From Bacteroidales bacterium UBA3754 (GTDB taxonomy: Bacteria; Bacteroidota; Bacteroidia; Bacteroidales; UBA1715): DNA of 64,000 nucleotides. Below the pieces are notes generated by a model. It saw only the letters and a program-made list of their open reading frames with translations, ran no database searches and had not been told where the DNA came from. Shown piece after piece: positions 8,372-16,323 of this stretch (positions are counted from its first letter, which is position 1; each line of letters begins with the position of its first letter). A program made the position numbers and the translations under genes. Location of the stretch: the NCBI GenBank assembly GCA_002371705.1, contig DFGI01000066.1:62001-126000 (forward strand), in the 5' to 3' direction.

Positions 8372-8540
8372 TTTTTCCCCGTTGCATTGCTTGGTTAAAT
8401 TGTTTGTATGCTTTTTCCATTTCGGCAAGTTTATGTTTGCTTTCTTTTTTTACATGAACAGTGCTTTCAAGAAAGTTTTTCCCCTCTTGCCCAAAAATCA
8501 TAGGAGTTGGCTTGAAATCGCATTTAAGATATGATGCCAT
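8364..8540 (-). CDS. 58-residue protein preceding the GNAT gene, candidate antitoxin
   Basis: A short ORF starts at ATG 8540 (MASYLKCDFKPTPMIFGQEG) and ends at 8364, overlapping the GNAT start by 8 bases (ATGATTAA). A consensus -7 element stands 20 bases upstream, which supports it as the first gene of a bicistronic transcript. The C-terminal half is strongly charged and helical-looking (KKESKHKLAEMEKAYKQF). I do not see the ribbon-helix-helix signature of the DUF1778 antitoxins that usually pair with TacT-like proteins, so it may be a different antitoxin type or only a truncated helper. Confidence 0.65.
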   Translation of the reverse strand: MASYLKCDFKPTPMIFGQEGKNFLESTVHVKKESKHKLAEMEKAYKQFNQAMQRGKND

Positions 8541-8559
8541 TGTAGTAAATTTTTATTTG

Positions 8560-8567
8560 CAAATATA
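8560..8567 (-). promoter_or_regulatory. Promoter -7 element (TATATTTG) of the GNAT pair
   Basis: Reading on the minus strand, TATATTTG occupies 8567-8560, 20 bases before the ATG at 8540. It matches TAnnTTTG exactly and predicts a leader of about 13 bases. Confidence 0.65.
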
Positions 8568-8769
8568 TCTTTATTAAAATGTAAATGCAACATATTTTTC
8601 CCGTAATATACATAACAAAATCGTAGTAGTTTTCGCTTATTTCCCAAACATTAGGAATCATCTGCTTTCGTTGCATGCATTAGATTATTCGTTTTCTCAT
8701 TTTGTCACGTTCCTATTTCCACAAAAAGAAATGGAACAAAATAAATGTAGGTATAGATACAAGATAAAA

Positions 8770-8800
8770 TATGAAAATCTCGTATGGTTATATTTTCATA
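8770..8800. repeat. Inverted repeat upstream of the giant-gene promoter
   Basis: TATGAAAAT (8770-8778) and ATTTTCATA (8792-8800) form a perfect 9-base inverted repeat with a 13-base spacer. It ends 5 bases before the -33 region of the promoter at 8830. Position suggests an operator or an AT-rich protein-binding site; no regulator is identified. The rest of 8541-8829 holds another hairpin (GTTCC/ATTTC at 8709 with GAAATGGAAC ending at 8737) and no credible gene. Confidence 0.45.
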
Positions 8801-8805
8801 ATAGT

Positions 8806-8837
8806 CTTGTTTTTCATTTAAAAATACCTTATCTTTG
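8806..8837 (+). promoter_or_regulatory. Promoter of the 8949 gene (CTTG N20 TATCTTTG)
   Basis: TATCTTTG at 8830-8837 fits TAnnTTTG, with CTTG 20 bases upstream as a near-match to the -33 TTTG. The predicted transcript begins near 8845, directly before the structured leader. Confidence 0.7.
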
Positions 8838-8856
8838 CGATTTAAGGTAAGGAATG

Positions 8857-8900
8857 CCCTTTGGTAGCGGGATGCTACTCGCAAGTGTTGCGCCATAGGG
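8857..8900 (+). ncRNA. Three-way-junction leader RNA
   Basis: A compact cloverleaf-like fold can be drawn: P1 CCCTTTGG (8857-8864) with CCATAGGG (8893-8900), 7 of 8 pairs; P2 TAGC (8865-8868) with GCTA (8874-8877), loop GGGAT; P3 CGCAA (8880-8884) with TTGCG (8888-8892), loop GTG. It lies wholly in the predicted 5' UTR, about 50 bases before the start codon. I cannot assign it to a known riboswitch class. Confidence 0.5.
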
Positions 8901-8948
8901 TTTTTGAGGTTTTGATTGTCTAAATTAGTAAAGAAAATGTGTGAGGTT

Positions 8949-11900
8949 ATGAAAACAAAATCTACATATTGTGTGTATAATGTCGCTCTTCTATTTGCAT
9001 GGATATTATTGTTGAATGGAGTTTCTTATGAATCGTTTGCTGATGATTGGAAAATAAGGTTCACGGGGACTAACAATTGTACTGGTGTGACTAAAGATGT
9101 GGATTATGATTTAAAGAAATGTGGGGATGTGTATTATAAAGAAATTACAACAGGTTCATGGAATAATCAAGCTGTATTTGAAATATATAGAAATGGGGCA
9201 AGAGTAGAAAATTATTCTAATACGGATGTTAATCAGTATAATTCAGGTGTATTTACTATAAATGATGCGATCTCAGGGGTTAGGTATATAATGGTGAATC
9301 CTGTTTCGTCAAATGTTTCTACAACAACGGTTGCTCCTCAATGTGGTCCTGAGATTTCTGACATCGCTGGTGGCGCGTCAATATTGTGTTTGAATGACGA
9401 TGCTGCCCGTAATGCGTTGGCCGCTCCAACAGTAACTGGAGAAGAATCAAAAGGATGGACTATAAATGGTGCAAAAAATACTGACCTTACATTGGATTAT
9501 ATAAAGGATCCTGCTAATATGGCGGCGTTAAACGGCGCAACTCTTCAATATTGGGCAGAAGATGAAAGTCACGTGGTCGCTTTAAGCAATGAAGTTACGT
9601 TGAGTGTGTGTTTGCCGGAGGTGGGGAGTATAGCTGGGGATTCTGCATTTATATGTTTGAATAATCGTTTGTTACGGACTCCAACAGTCTCGGGGGCGTA
9701 CGCTACATCAGGATGGGAGATTGTTGAGAATAATGTGGTTAGTTCCTCATTTGTTTCAATAAGTGGAGATGTGGGCAATCAGATGTTGATAGATGGGAGA
9801 GGGGTAGGAATGTCGTTATCATCTTTTTATGGAAAAGATATTCGATATTTTGTTGCTGATGCATATGGTAATAATGTACATAGCAATGCCGTTAAACTTA
9901 TGAGTAAACCTACCGTTACTATAGATTTGATAGGTGATGAAAACACAAGAACGATTAATGTTTGTGATGGTGAACAAATCACTCATTTTCCTTTTGTTTC
10001 GTATAACGCAAACGGAACAACTATTGCATCGGCAAGATGGCTTGTTTATAAAAATGGTTCGTGGGTAGAATATAAGAATCAAGTAATGGATGAAACAACT
10101 GCTCGTATAGAGTATAGAGTAACCCCAATCTCAAAGCAGAAAGATGGAGGTTGTGGATATTCCTCCACGAATGATAGTCGAACGAATTTAAATCGAATAT
10201 CCGCGACAACAGAAATAAAATTTACTCCATCTTTAAATGATTCATATGGTTGTTCTGGTCATGCGTCAGCAACGGTTACTGATATCTCTGACAATGTGAT
10301 AGATGGTACAACATATTGGACAAAAAACAATGCATATAATGCAAAGACAGATGGGAATACGTATGATTTTACGTTTGATTGTGAATCTGAAGTGGGGACA
10401 ATGACGCTTGGTGCGTATGTAATTGATGCTGAGACTGGGTGTAAAAGTTCTGTCTCACAAACGATTTCTGTAATAAGTGATTTTACTACATTTCTTTATG
10501 TAGGGGGTGTTGGAGAATCGTCGAATGTTACTAATGCAAATAATTGGGAGCTATTAAATGCAGATGGTACTACTGATCCATCAATTCATCCAACTTTTGA
10601 TTTTAGTTCTGATGGATGTCGTTATGTTATTAATACCAATGGGGTAGAGTTGTTATCGTCTCAAACATGGAGCGTTTCAGGAGAAGGAACAAAAATAATT
10701 GTAGGAGATGGTACGTGGGAAAGTCTATCGGGACGTTCTGGAGCGGGACTTAATAGTGCTTTTACTGTAAATAGTGCTAATGCTGGGTATGGAGTTCCTT
10801 CTGGAGATTTTGAACTGATGTCTCAATGTTCAAATACAGATTGGATTACAAATTTAAGTAATATCGCAAAATATGACTATCGAGGGAAATCCAAGAAATT
10901 TACTATTTCGGGAGTATTAACGACAGACGATAATGTTGTCATAGATGTAAAAGCAGGAGCCAATCTTACTATTAATACAAATGAAGGATCCTACAATTTG
11001 GGATTACTTACACAAGATAAAATTGCTTTGGCTTCACCTATTCTTGCCGACGGGGTGACAAATGGGTATTCGTGGGCATCTATAGTCCCAGGTTCTAGTG
11101 TTACTTATATGGGAACAGGTGTAAAGAAAATCAGAAAAGGAACGTATTCTCAACTGTATGTCGCTTCAGAAAATTGTGAGGATATAACTTTCGAGGAAAA
11201 TGCATTGGTTGAAATAAAACAATCCTTAAGTGTGAGTATGGCAGGTTCTTGTACTAATAAAATGCGAGATCATGTAAAACCTAATGGGTGTACCATATTG
11301 TTCAGTGGTTCTGTTAATCAAATAATACCATCATTACACTATTATGATTTAGTAATTGCCAATGCTAGCACTAAATCAATTTCTACAAATGTTTGGATAG
11401 ATAATATGCTGAGTGTTGAGGCATCTTCGAGCCTTAATGTGGGAGCCACTACGGTTTCATTGTATGGTGATGGAGAAAATGTCTTTGTGAATAAGGGACA
11501 TGTTTTTTGTTCTAACGGTTCAACCGTAAGTTATTTTTCAAATAATATGACGACAATTGCTCCAATTTTTTATTATAATTTATCTCTAGGAAGTAAACCG
11601 CGTCGATTTTCTCCTAATTCAGTTACTGGGATAGCGGGAAGTCTTACGGGGATTGATGCGTCAAAATGTACTACAACGGGTAGTATTGTAGAGTTTAACG
11701 GAACTGGCGCACAGACGATACCTTCTATGGAATACTATAATCTTACTATAAACAATAGGGGGTTAGATGGAAGTAACAATTCTTCGGTATCGCTTGGAGG
11801 TAATATCGTAGTAATGAACCAATTACTATTGAACGAGGGTATATTAAATACTGATAGTAAATCTTTAGTTGTCAAAAATTCTTCTTCCAGTGCGGTTGGG

Positions 11901-14249
11901 CAAGGATATAGGTATAATGCAGATAGTGCTTCGTATATTATTGGTAGTATAACAAGGGCGGTACCTTCTAATTTGTCGGGAACTGGTTCTGAATCTTATT
12001 TGTATCCTGTAGGTACGTTAGATGCGTATTTGCCTCTTTCAATATCAAAAATCACAAGTGGCTCAGATGCTTCGATTACTGTAGGTACAACAAATGCAGT
12101 TTCAAGTACATCGGTTGTAAGTCCTTTGACAAGTGTAAATACGAATGCCTATTGGAAGATTGACGGAACGAATTATACAAGTTCGTCGGTGAGTGTTTCT
12201 TCGAGTAACGGTTTGTCCTCATGCAATACTTTAGGCTTTAAGAAAGAGGGGGCAAGTTCATTTGAAAATATTGTGGGATGTTCGGTTTCTGATAATTCTA
12301 TTTGTGCTTCGTCTATAGTGAACGGGAATGGAATTGTCGCCTTGGCAAATCGAAATATTAATGCTAAAACATACTATCTTGTGAAAGCTGGAGCGAATCC
12401 TTTAAACAAAAAGGATTGGTGGACAAATGAAGATGGTTCTGGGGAGCATCCATCTTCATTTTATGAAGATGATGCCACATGGGTTTTCAGAAGTTCAACC
12501 TCTGTGAAAATGAATTTGACGATAGGGGGGTCGAATACAAAAGTATATTTTGATATGGGACCGGATTCTGTGTTGACAATAAAGGCGGATTTAACATTGC
12601 CTATTGTGGAACATAAAAGAGGTCTTGTAAAAGTTGAAACAGATGGATCGTTGAATATATTGAATATGTATACCATGAAAGATGAGGTAAGTAATGTTTC
12701 AAATGGAAATTATGAGTTACAACAGAAGTTGAGAAAAAACAAATCAAGACTGGAGAATAACGGGACTGTAAATATTTATAATTCAACATTATCATTAACT
12801 AATAGTTATGTGGAAAATAAGGGCAATATGAATTTTTATAATACTGATATTTCATTATCCTCCACTTTGAATCAAGGACCAAATTATAATGAAATTAATA
12901 CGGATTTATGTCATACAAGGTTTATAAACGAGGGTATTGTAAGAATGAGTAATGGAGCTTTGACGGTGTCAAATAGAGAGGTGCATGTGAGGAACGCTGC
13001 AGGAGCTGTATGGTTAATTGATAACACCTCGTCTCCTTCAAAAACAGTGAAATTTAATAATGTGGAATTCATAGCTAATGATAATGATATGCAATATATA
13101 AATTTTGAGTGTGGTTCGTCATTCTTGGTAAAACATTCGGATGTAGATATTGTGTATGGTGGACAAACAGGACAAAAAAATGGTATGAATGGGGAAATAA
13201 CAGTATATGATGGAAACTTGTTAGTTAAGTGTAATAATGGATTAGGAGATTTTACTATAAAAAAAGACTGTGGGGCTGTATATTTAATTGATACAGATGG
13301 CAGCGGAGATGGAGTGTTTATGGTTGACGGTCAAAGTGGTTGGAAAATGACTGTGGAGGGTGAGTTGTATGCTGTAGGTGTTTTGAATAAAAGTAATGGG
13401 TCGGGTAATAAATTTAATGTTGCTGATGGCGCGCAAATATTTGTCGGTGATATTGGTGTAACAAGTTCTTCGAGTCATTCTTGGGACTTTAGCTTGGATG
13501 TGAAATCTGGTGGCACGATGAATTATTGCGGAAATAGAACCTCTGGCTCTGATGCACTTGGTAAAAATGAAGGCACTTTAAATTATGCGGGAAGTTTCTA
13601 TCAGAATTCAAGTCCGTCTATGCAAGGTGACGTTGGAGGTGAGGGCGAAGAGTATGTTTTATATGCGGATGGAACTATATGTATGGCAGATTATGTGGAA
13701 AAAGTAAATGGAAATATAGGTCATATAATTCTCCCTGTCGAACTCACTATGCTCTATGGAATCTGCAAAAATGGAAATGTTGAACTTCATTGGCAGACGG
13801 CTTCTGAGTCAAATAATGAAGGATTTGTGATTCTTCGTTCGTTTGATGGTGTGAATTTCGTGGAGATTGCAGAAGTTATGGGGGCTGGTACGTCAACGGG
13901 TACAATAAATTATATGTATGTTGATGAGGATGACAAAACTGGTATGGTTTACTATAAGCTGCGTCAGGTGGATTTTGATGGTAAAACAAAAGAATCGAAG
14001 ATTGTTGCTGTTCAAACGTGCGGTCCAAATGCGCAGTTTGCGATTGCTGAGGATGAAATTACCGTGTCATTTAAAAATCCAGAAGAAACAAATTATGTTG
14101 TTGTGACGTCATTGAGCGGAAAGATTGTGTTCTCGAAATCGTTCAAGGACGTGGCGGAAGCACGGATAGCATCGCCGCGAATCAAGGGCGTGTATATCAT
14201 TTCGGTTATTGACAGCAAACAAATAACGAGTGAAAAATTTATAAAATAA
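8949..14249 (+). CDS. Giant T9SS-secreted surface protein
   Basis: From ATG 8949 the product is 1766 residues (ATG 8937 is an alternative). The hydrophobic stretch YNVALLFAWILLLNGVSYES is the signal peptide. The body is Asn/Ser/Thr/Gly-rich with repeated patterns such as GTGAQTIPSMEYYNLTI and SGSVNQIIPSLHYYDLVI, suggestive of beta-helix or beta-sandwich repeats. The C-terminus has the two-part ending common in T9SS cargo: a LPVELTMLYGICKNGNVELH / WQTASESNNEGFVILRS module, then the sorting domain (VVVTSLSGKIVFSKSF ... GVYIISVIDSKQITSEKFIK). It is therefore expected to cross the outer membrane through the Por machinery. Ligand or substrate unknown; no catalytic motif seen. Confidence 0.85.
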   Translation: MKTKSTYCVYNVALLFAWILLLNGVSYESFADDWKIRFTGTNNCTGVTKDVDYDLKKCGDVYYKEITTGSWNNQAVFEIYRNGARVENYSNTDVNQYNSGVFTINDAISGVRYIMVNPVSSNVSTTTVAPQCGPEISDIAGGASILCLNDDAARNALAAPTVTGEESKGWTINGAKNTDLTLDYIKDPANMAALNGATLQYWAEDESHVVALSNEVTLSVCLPEVGSIAGDSAFICLNNRLLRTPTVSGAYATSGWEIVENNVVSSSFVSISGDVGNQMLIDGRGVGMSLSSFYGKDIRYFVADAYGNNVHSNAVKLMSKPTVTIDLIGDENTRTINVCDGEQITHFPFVSYNANGTTIASARWLVYKNGSWVEYKNQVMDETTARIEYRVTPISKQKDGGCGYSSTNDSRTNLNRISATTEIKFTPSLNDSYGCSGHASATVTDISDNVIDGTTYWTKNNAYNAKTDGNTYDFTFDCESEVGTMTLGAYVIDAETGCKSSVSQTISVISDFTTFLYVGGVGESSNVTNANNWELLNADGTTDPSIHPTFDFSSDGCRYVINTNGVELLSSQTWSVSGEGTKIIVGDGTWESLSGRSGAGLNSAFTVNSANAGYGVPSGDFELMSQCSNTDWITNLSNIAKYDYRGKSKKFTISGVLTTDDNVVIDVKAGANLTINTNEGSYNLGLLTQDKIALASPILADGVTNGYSWASIVPGSSVTYMGTGVKKIRKGTYSQLYVASENCEDITFEENALVEIKQSLSVSMAGSCTNKMRDHVKPNGCTILFSGSVNQIIPSLHYYDLVIANASTKSISTNVWIDNMLSVEASSSLNVGATTVSLYGDGENVFVNKGHVFCSNGSTVSYFSNNMTTIAPIFYYNLSLGSKPRRFSPNSVTGIAGSLTGIDASKCTTTGSIVEFNGTGAQTIPSMEYYNLTINNRGLDGSNNSSVSLGGNIVVMNQLLLNEGILNTDSKSLVVKNSSSSAVGQGYRYNADSASYIIGSITRAVPSNLSGTGSESYLYPVGTLDAYLPLSISKITSGSDASITVGTTNAVSSTSVVSPLTSVNTNAYWKIDGTNYTSSSVSVSSSNGLSSCNTLGFKKEGASSFENIVGCSVSDNSICASSIVNGNGIVALANRNINAKTYYLVKAGANPLNKKDWWTNEDGSGEHPSSFYEDDATWVFRSSTSVKMNLTIGGSNTKVYFDMGPDSVLTIKADLTLPIVEHKRGLVKVETDGSLNILNMYTMKDEVSNVSNGNYELQQKLRKNKSRLENNGTVNIYNSTLSLTNSYVENKGNMNFYNTDISLSSTLNQGPNYNEINTDLCHTRFINEGIVRMSNGALTVSNREVHVRNAAGAVWLIDNTSSPSKTVKFNNVEFIANDNDMQYINFECGSSFLVKHSDVDIVYGGQTGQKNGMNGEITVYDGNLLVKCNNGLGDFTIKKDCGAVYLIDTDGSGDGVFMVDGQSGWKMTVEGELYAVGVLNKSNGSGNKFNVADGAQIFVGDIGVTSSSSHSWDFSLDVKSGGTMNYCGNRTSGSDALGKNEGTLNYAGSFYQNSSPSMQGDVGGEGEEYVLYADGTICMADYVEKVNGNIGHIILPVELTMLYGICKNGNVELHWQTASESNNEGFVILRSFDGVNFVEIAEVMGAGTSTGTINYMYVDEDDKTGMVYYKLRQVDFDGKTKESKIVAVQTCGPNAQFAIAEDEITVSFKNPEETNYVVVTSLSGKIVFSKSFKDVAEARIASPRIKGVYIISVIDSKQITSEKFIK

Positions 14250-14264
14250 GGATTGAAATCCAGT

Positions 14265-14296
14265 AAAAAAGGTCGGTAAAAAAATCGACCTTTTTT
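14265..14296 (+). terminator. Terminator of the 8949 gene
   Basis: AAAAAAGGTCG (14265-14275) pairs with CGACCTTTTTT (14286-14296) around a 10-base loop. Confidence 0.85.
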
Positions 14297-14324
14297 ATTT
14301 TCCGAAAAATAAAGTCGAAAATAG

Positions 14325-14355
14325 TTTGTGGTCTAAAAAAACATTCCTATTTTTG
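14325..14355 (+). promoter_or_regulatory. Consensus promoter (TTTG N19 TATTTTTG)
   Basis: Both elements match the Bacteroidota consensus exactly with a 19-base spacer: TTTG at 14325-14328 and TATTTTTG at 14348-14355. It drives the abundant-looking lipoprotein gene at 14408 with a leader of about 45 bases. Confidence 0.8.
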
Positions 14356-14407
14356 TTCGTTCTAAAAAACTATATAGCAGTTAATTGTTTAATTCAAACT
14401 TAAAAAA

Positions 14408-16099
14408 ATGAAGAAAAAATCTATTTTTCAAGTTGTAATGGGGACTGTGGTGGTACTTGCATTTGCTTGTAGCAGCCCGAACAAAATGTTGAAAAACGCA
14501 GCGCAAGTGCGTTATAATGTAACTCCAGATCCTCTTGAAATGAAGGGTGACAGTGTTGACGTGTCAGTAAGTGTGGTTTATCCAGCAAAGTATTTCAACA
14601 AAAATGCTGTGATGGTGTTAACTCCGGTTTTGAAATCTGAAAGCGCAACTGTAGCGTATCCAGAAGTAACGTTGCAGGGTGAAAAAGTACAAGGTAACGG
14701 TGGTGTTATCTCTGCGGCAGGTGGTTCCTATACATATACAGGCAAGGTTCCTTACCAAGATGCTTTGTTGAAATCGGAATTAATGATTCAAAGTAAAGTG
14801 AGTGTAAAGAGCAAATCTGTGAATTTGCCAGAAGTTAAAATTGCTGATGGTGTGTTGGCAACAGCTTCTTTGTTGAAAAACGAAGCTCAACCAATCGAAG
14901 CAATGAACCAATTCAAACGTTCGGAAGTATTGACTTCGGAATCAGAAATCGTGTTCTCTATTAATAATGCAACAGTTCAATCAAAAGAACTTTCAAAACA
15001 AGGCATTAAAGATATGAAGACATTTGCGAAAAATGCATCGGATGATTCTACAATGTCATTGAAGGGTGTTTCTATTGTTGGTTATGCTTCTCCTGATGGT
15101 CCGGAAGATGGCAACGAAAATTTGGCAAAGAATCGTCAGGCTGCTGCTGAAAAAGCGTTGAAAAGCTCTATCAAAGCTTCGTTCGAAGCTAACTACACAG
15201 CTGAAGACTGGGATGGCTTCCGTATGTTGATGGAATCTTCTTCAATCCAAGATAAAGATGCTATTTTGAACATCCTTTCTCAATATTCAGATCCAGTTGT
15301 TCGTGAATCAGAAATCAAGAAAATGGGTACTGTTTATAAAGAAATCGCTGACGAAATTCTTCCTCAGTTGCGTCGTTCAAAAATCGTAGTGAGCGCAGAA
15401 AAAGTTGGTAAATCAGACACAGTTCTTCTTGCAGCTGGTCGTGGTAAATCAGATGTTGCTTTGACAGAAGATGAATATTTGTTCGCTGCAACAATCGCTG
15501 AAAATGCTGACGATGCAGAAAAGATTCTGAAAAATGGTGCTTCATCACTTTCTAACTCTTGGAAAATTGTAAACAACTTGGGTTGTGTACAAATGGACGA
15601 AGGTAAATTTGATGATGCTCAAGCTTCTTTCGCACGTGCAGATGAACTTTCTGACGGTGATAAGGCTGTGAAAAACAATATGGGTGTGCTTGCAGTAAAA
15701 CAAGGTGACTTGGCTAAAGGTTTCGAATACTTCGAAATAGCACAAGGTGCTGGACCAGAAGTTAAGTACAACATGGGTACTGTAAAAGTAAAAGAAGGCG
15801 ACTATCCAACTGCTGTTGAAATGTTCGGTAGCAACAAAACATTCAACGCTGCTCTTGCTAAATTGTTGGCTGGTGACGTTGACGGCGCTTTGAGCGTTGC
15901 TAATGAAATCGAAGAACCTGATGCTTCAGTTGACTACTTGAAAGCAGTAATCGGTGCAAGACAAAAGAATTATGATATGATTATGAATAATTTGAAGTCT
16001 GCAATTGATAAAGATGCTGCATTCAAAGATAGAGCAAAGAAAGATTTGGAATTTGCAGATTTCTCTGATGATTCAGCTTTCGAAGCCCTTGTGAAATAG
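14408..16099 (+). CDS. OmpA-like/TPR lipoprotein
   Basis: This is a 563-residue lipoprotein: the signal peptide ends in VVVLAFACSS, with Cys21 the lipidation site. Residues about 195-290 contain an OmpA-C-like segment (KGVSIVGYASPDGPEDGNENLAKNRQ), the peptidoglycan-binding fold. Residues about 375-520 carry TPR-type repeats (NNLGCVQMDEGKFDDAQASF; NNMGVLAVKQGDLAKGFEYF). The codon use is noticeably biased towards a small preferred set, and the promoter is perfect, so high expression is likely. An envelope-anchoring or scaffold role is inferred. It is flanked by terminators on both sides and so is monocistronic. Confidence 0.85.
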   Translation: MKKKSIFQVVMGTVVVLAFACSSPNKMLKNAAQVRYNVTPDPLEMKGDSVDVSVSVVYPAKYFNKNAVMVLTPVLKSESATVAYPEVTLQGEKVQGNGGVISAAGGSYTYTGKVPYQDALLKSELMIQSKVSVKSKSVNLPEVKIADGVLATASLLKNEAQPIEAMNQFKRSEVLTSESEIVFSINNATVQSKELSKQGIKDMKTFAKNASDDSTMSLKGVSIVGYASPDGPEDGNENLAKNRQAAAEKALKSSIKASFEANYTAEDWDGFRMLMESSSIQDKDAILNILSQYSDPVVRESEIKKMGTVYKEIADEILPQLRRSKIVVSAEKVGKSDTVLLAAGRGKSDVALTEDEYLFAATIAENADDAEKILKNGASSLSNSWKIVNNLGCVQMDEGKFDDAQASFARADELSDGDKAVKNNMGVLAVKQGDLAKGFEYFEIAQGAGPEVKYNMGTVKVKEGDYPTAVEMFGSNKTFNAALAKLLAGDVDGALSVANEIEEPDASVDYLKAVIGARQKNYDMIMNNLKSAIDKDAAFKDRAKKDLEFADFSDDSAFEALVK

Positions 16100-16120
16100 T
16101 TATATTTAGGACGTGAAATT

Positions 16121-16155
16121 AAAGGGGATGGACTTCGGTTCGTCCCCTTTTTTTT
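16121..16155 (+). terminator. Terminator with TTCG tetraloop
   Basis: AAAGGGGATGGAC pairs (two G-U pairs) with GTTCGTCCCCTTT around the extra-stable TTCG loop, followed by a T-run. It ends the lipoprotein transcript. Confidence 0.9.
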
Positions 16156-16271
16156 GTCTTTGTATGTTCTTTGAAAAAATCTTGAGACTGTGATTAGGGA
16201 TTTGTTTCTCCAGATTGTCATAGTATGTAGTGGTTTGGGATTAAATTTTTGCCAAAATTTTCCGATTGAGG

Positions 16272-16302
16272 TTTCATTTCTAATCTAAAAACACTATCTT
16301 TA
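16272..16302 (+). promoter_or_regulatory. Promoter of the 16324 gene (TTTC N19 TATCTTTA)
   Basis: Each element is one base off consensus; spacing is 19. The -7 element ends 21 bases before the ATG. Confidence 0.55.
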
Positions 16303-16323
16303 CAAACTTATATTTCGGAAGGT

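Noticed and set aside
8705..8896. 63-residue minus-strand ORF covering the leader RNA
   Set aside because: No motif or start context; it overlaps a strong promoter and a structured leader on the plus strand.
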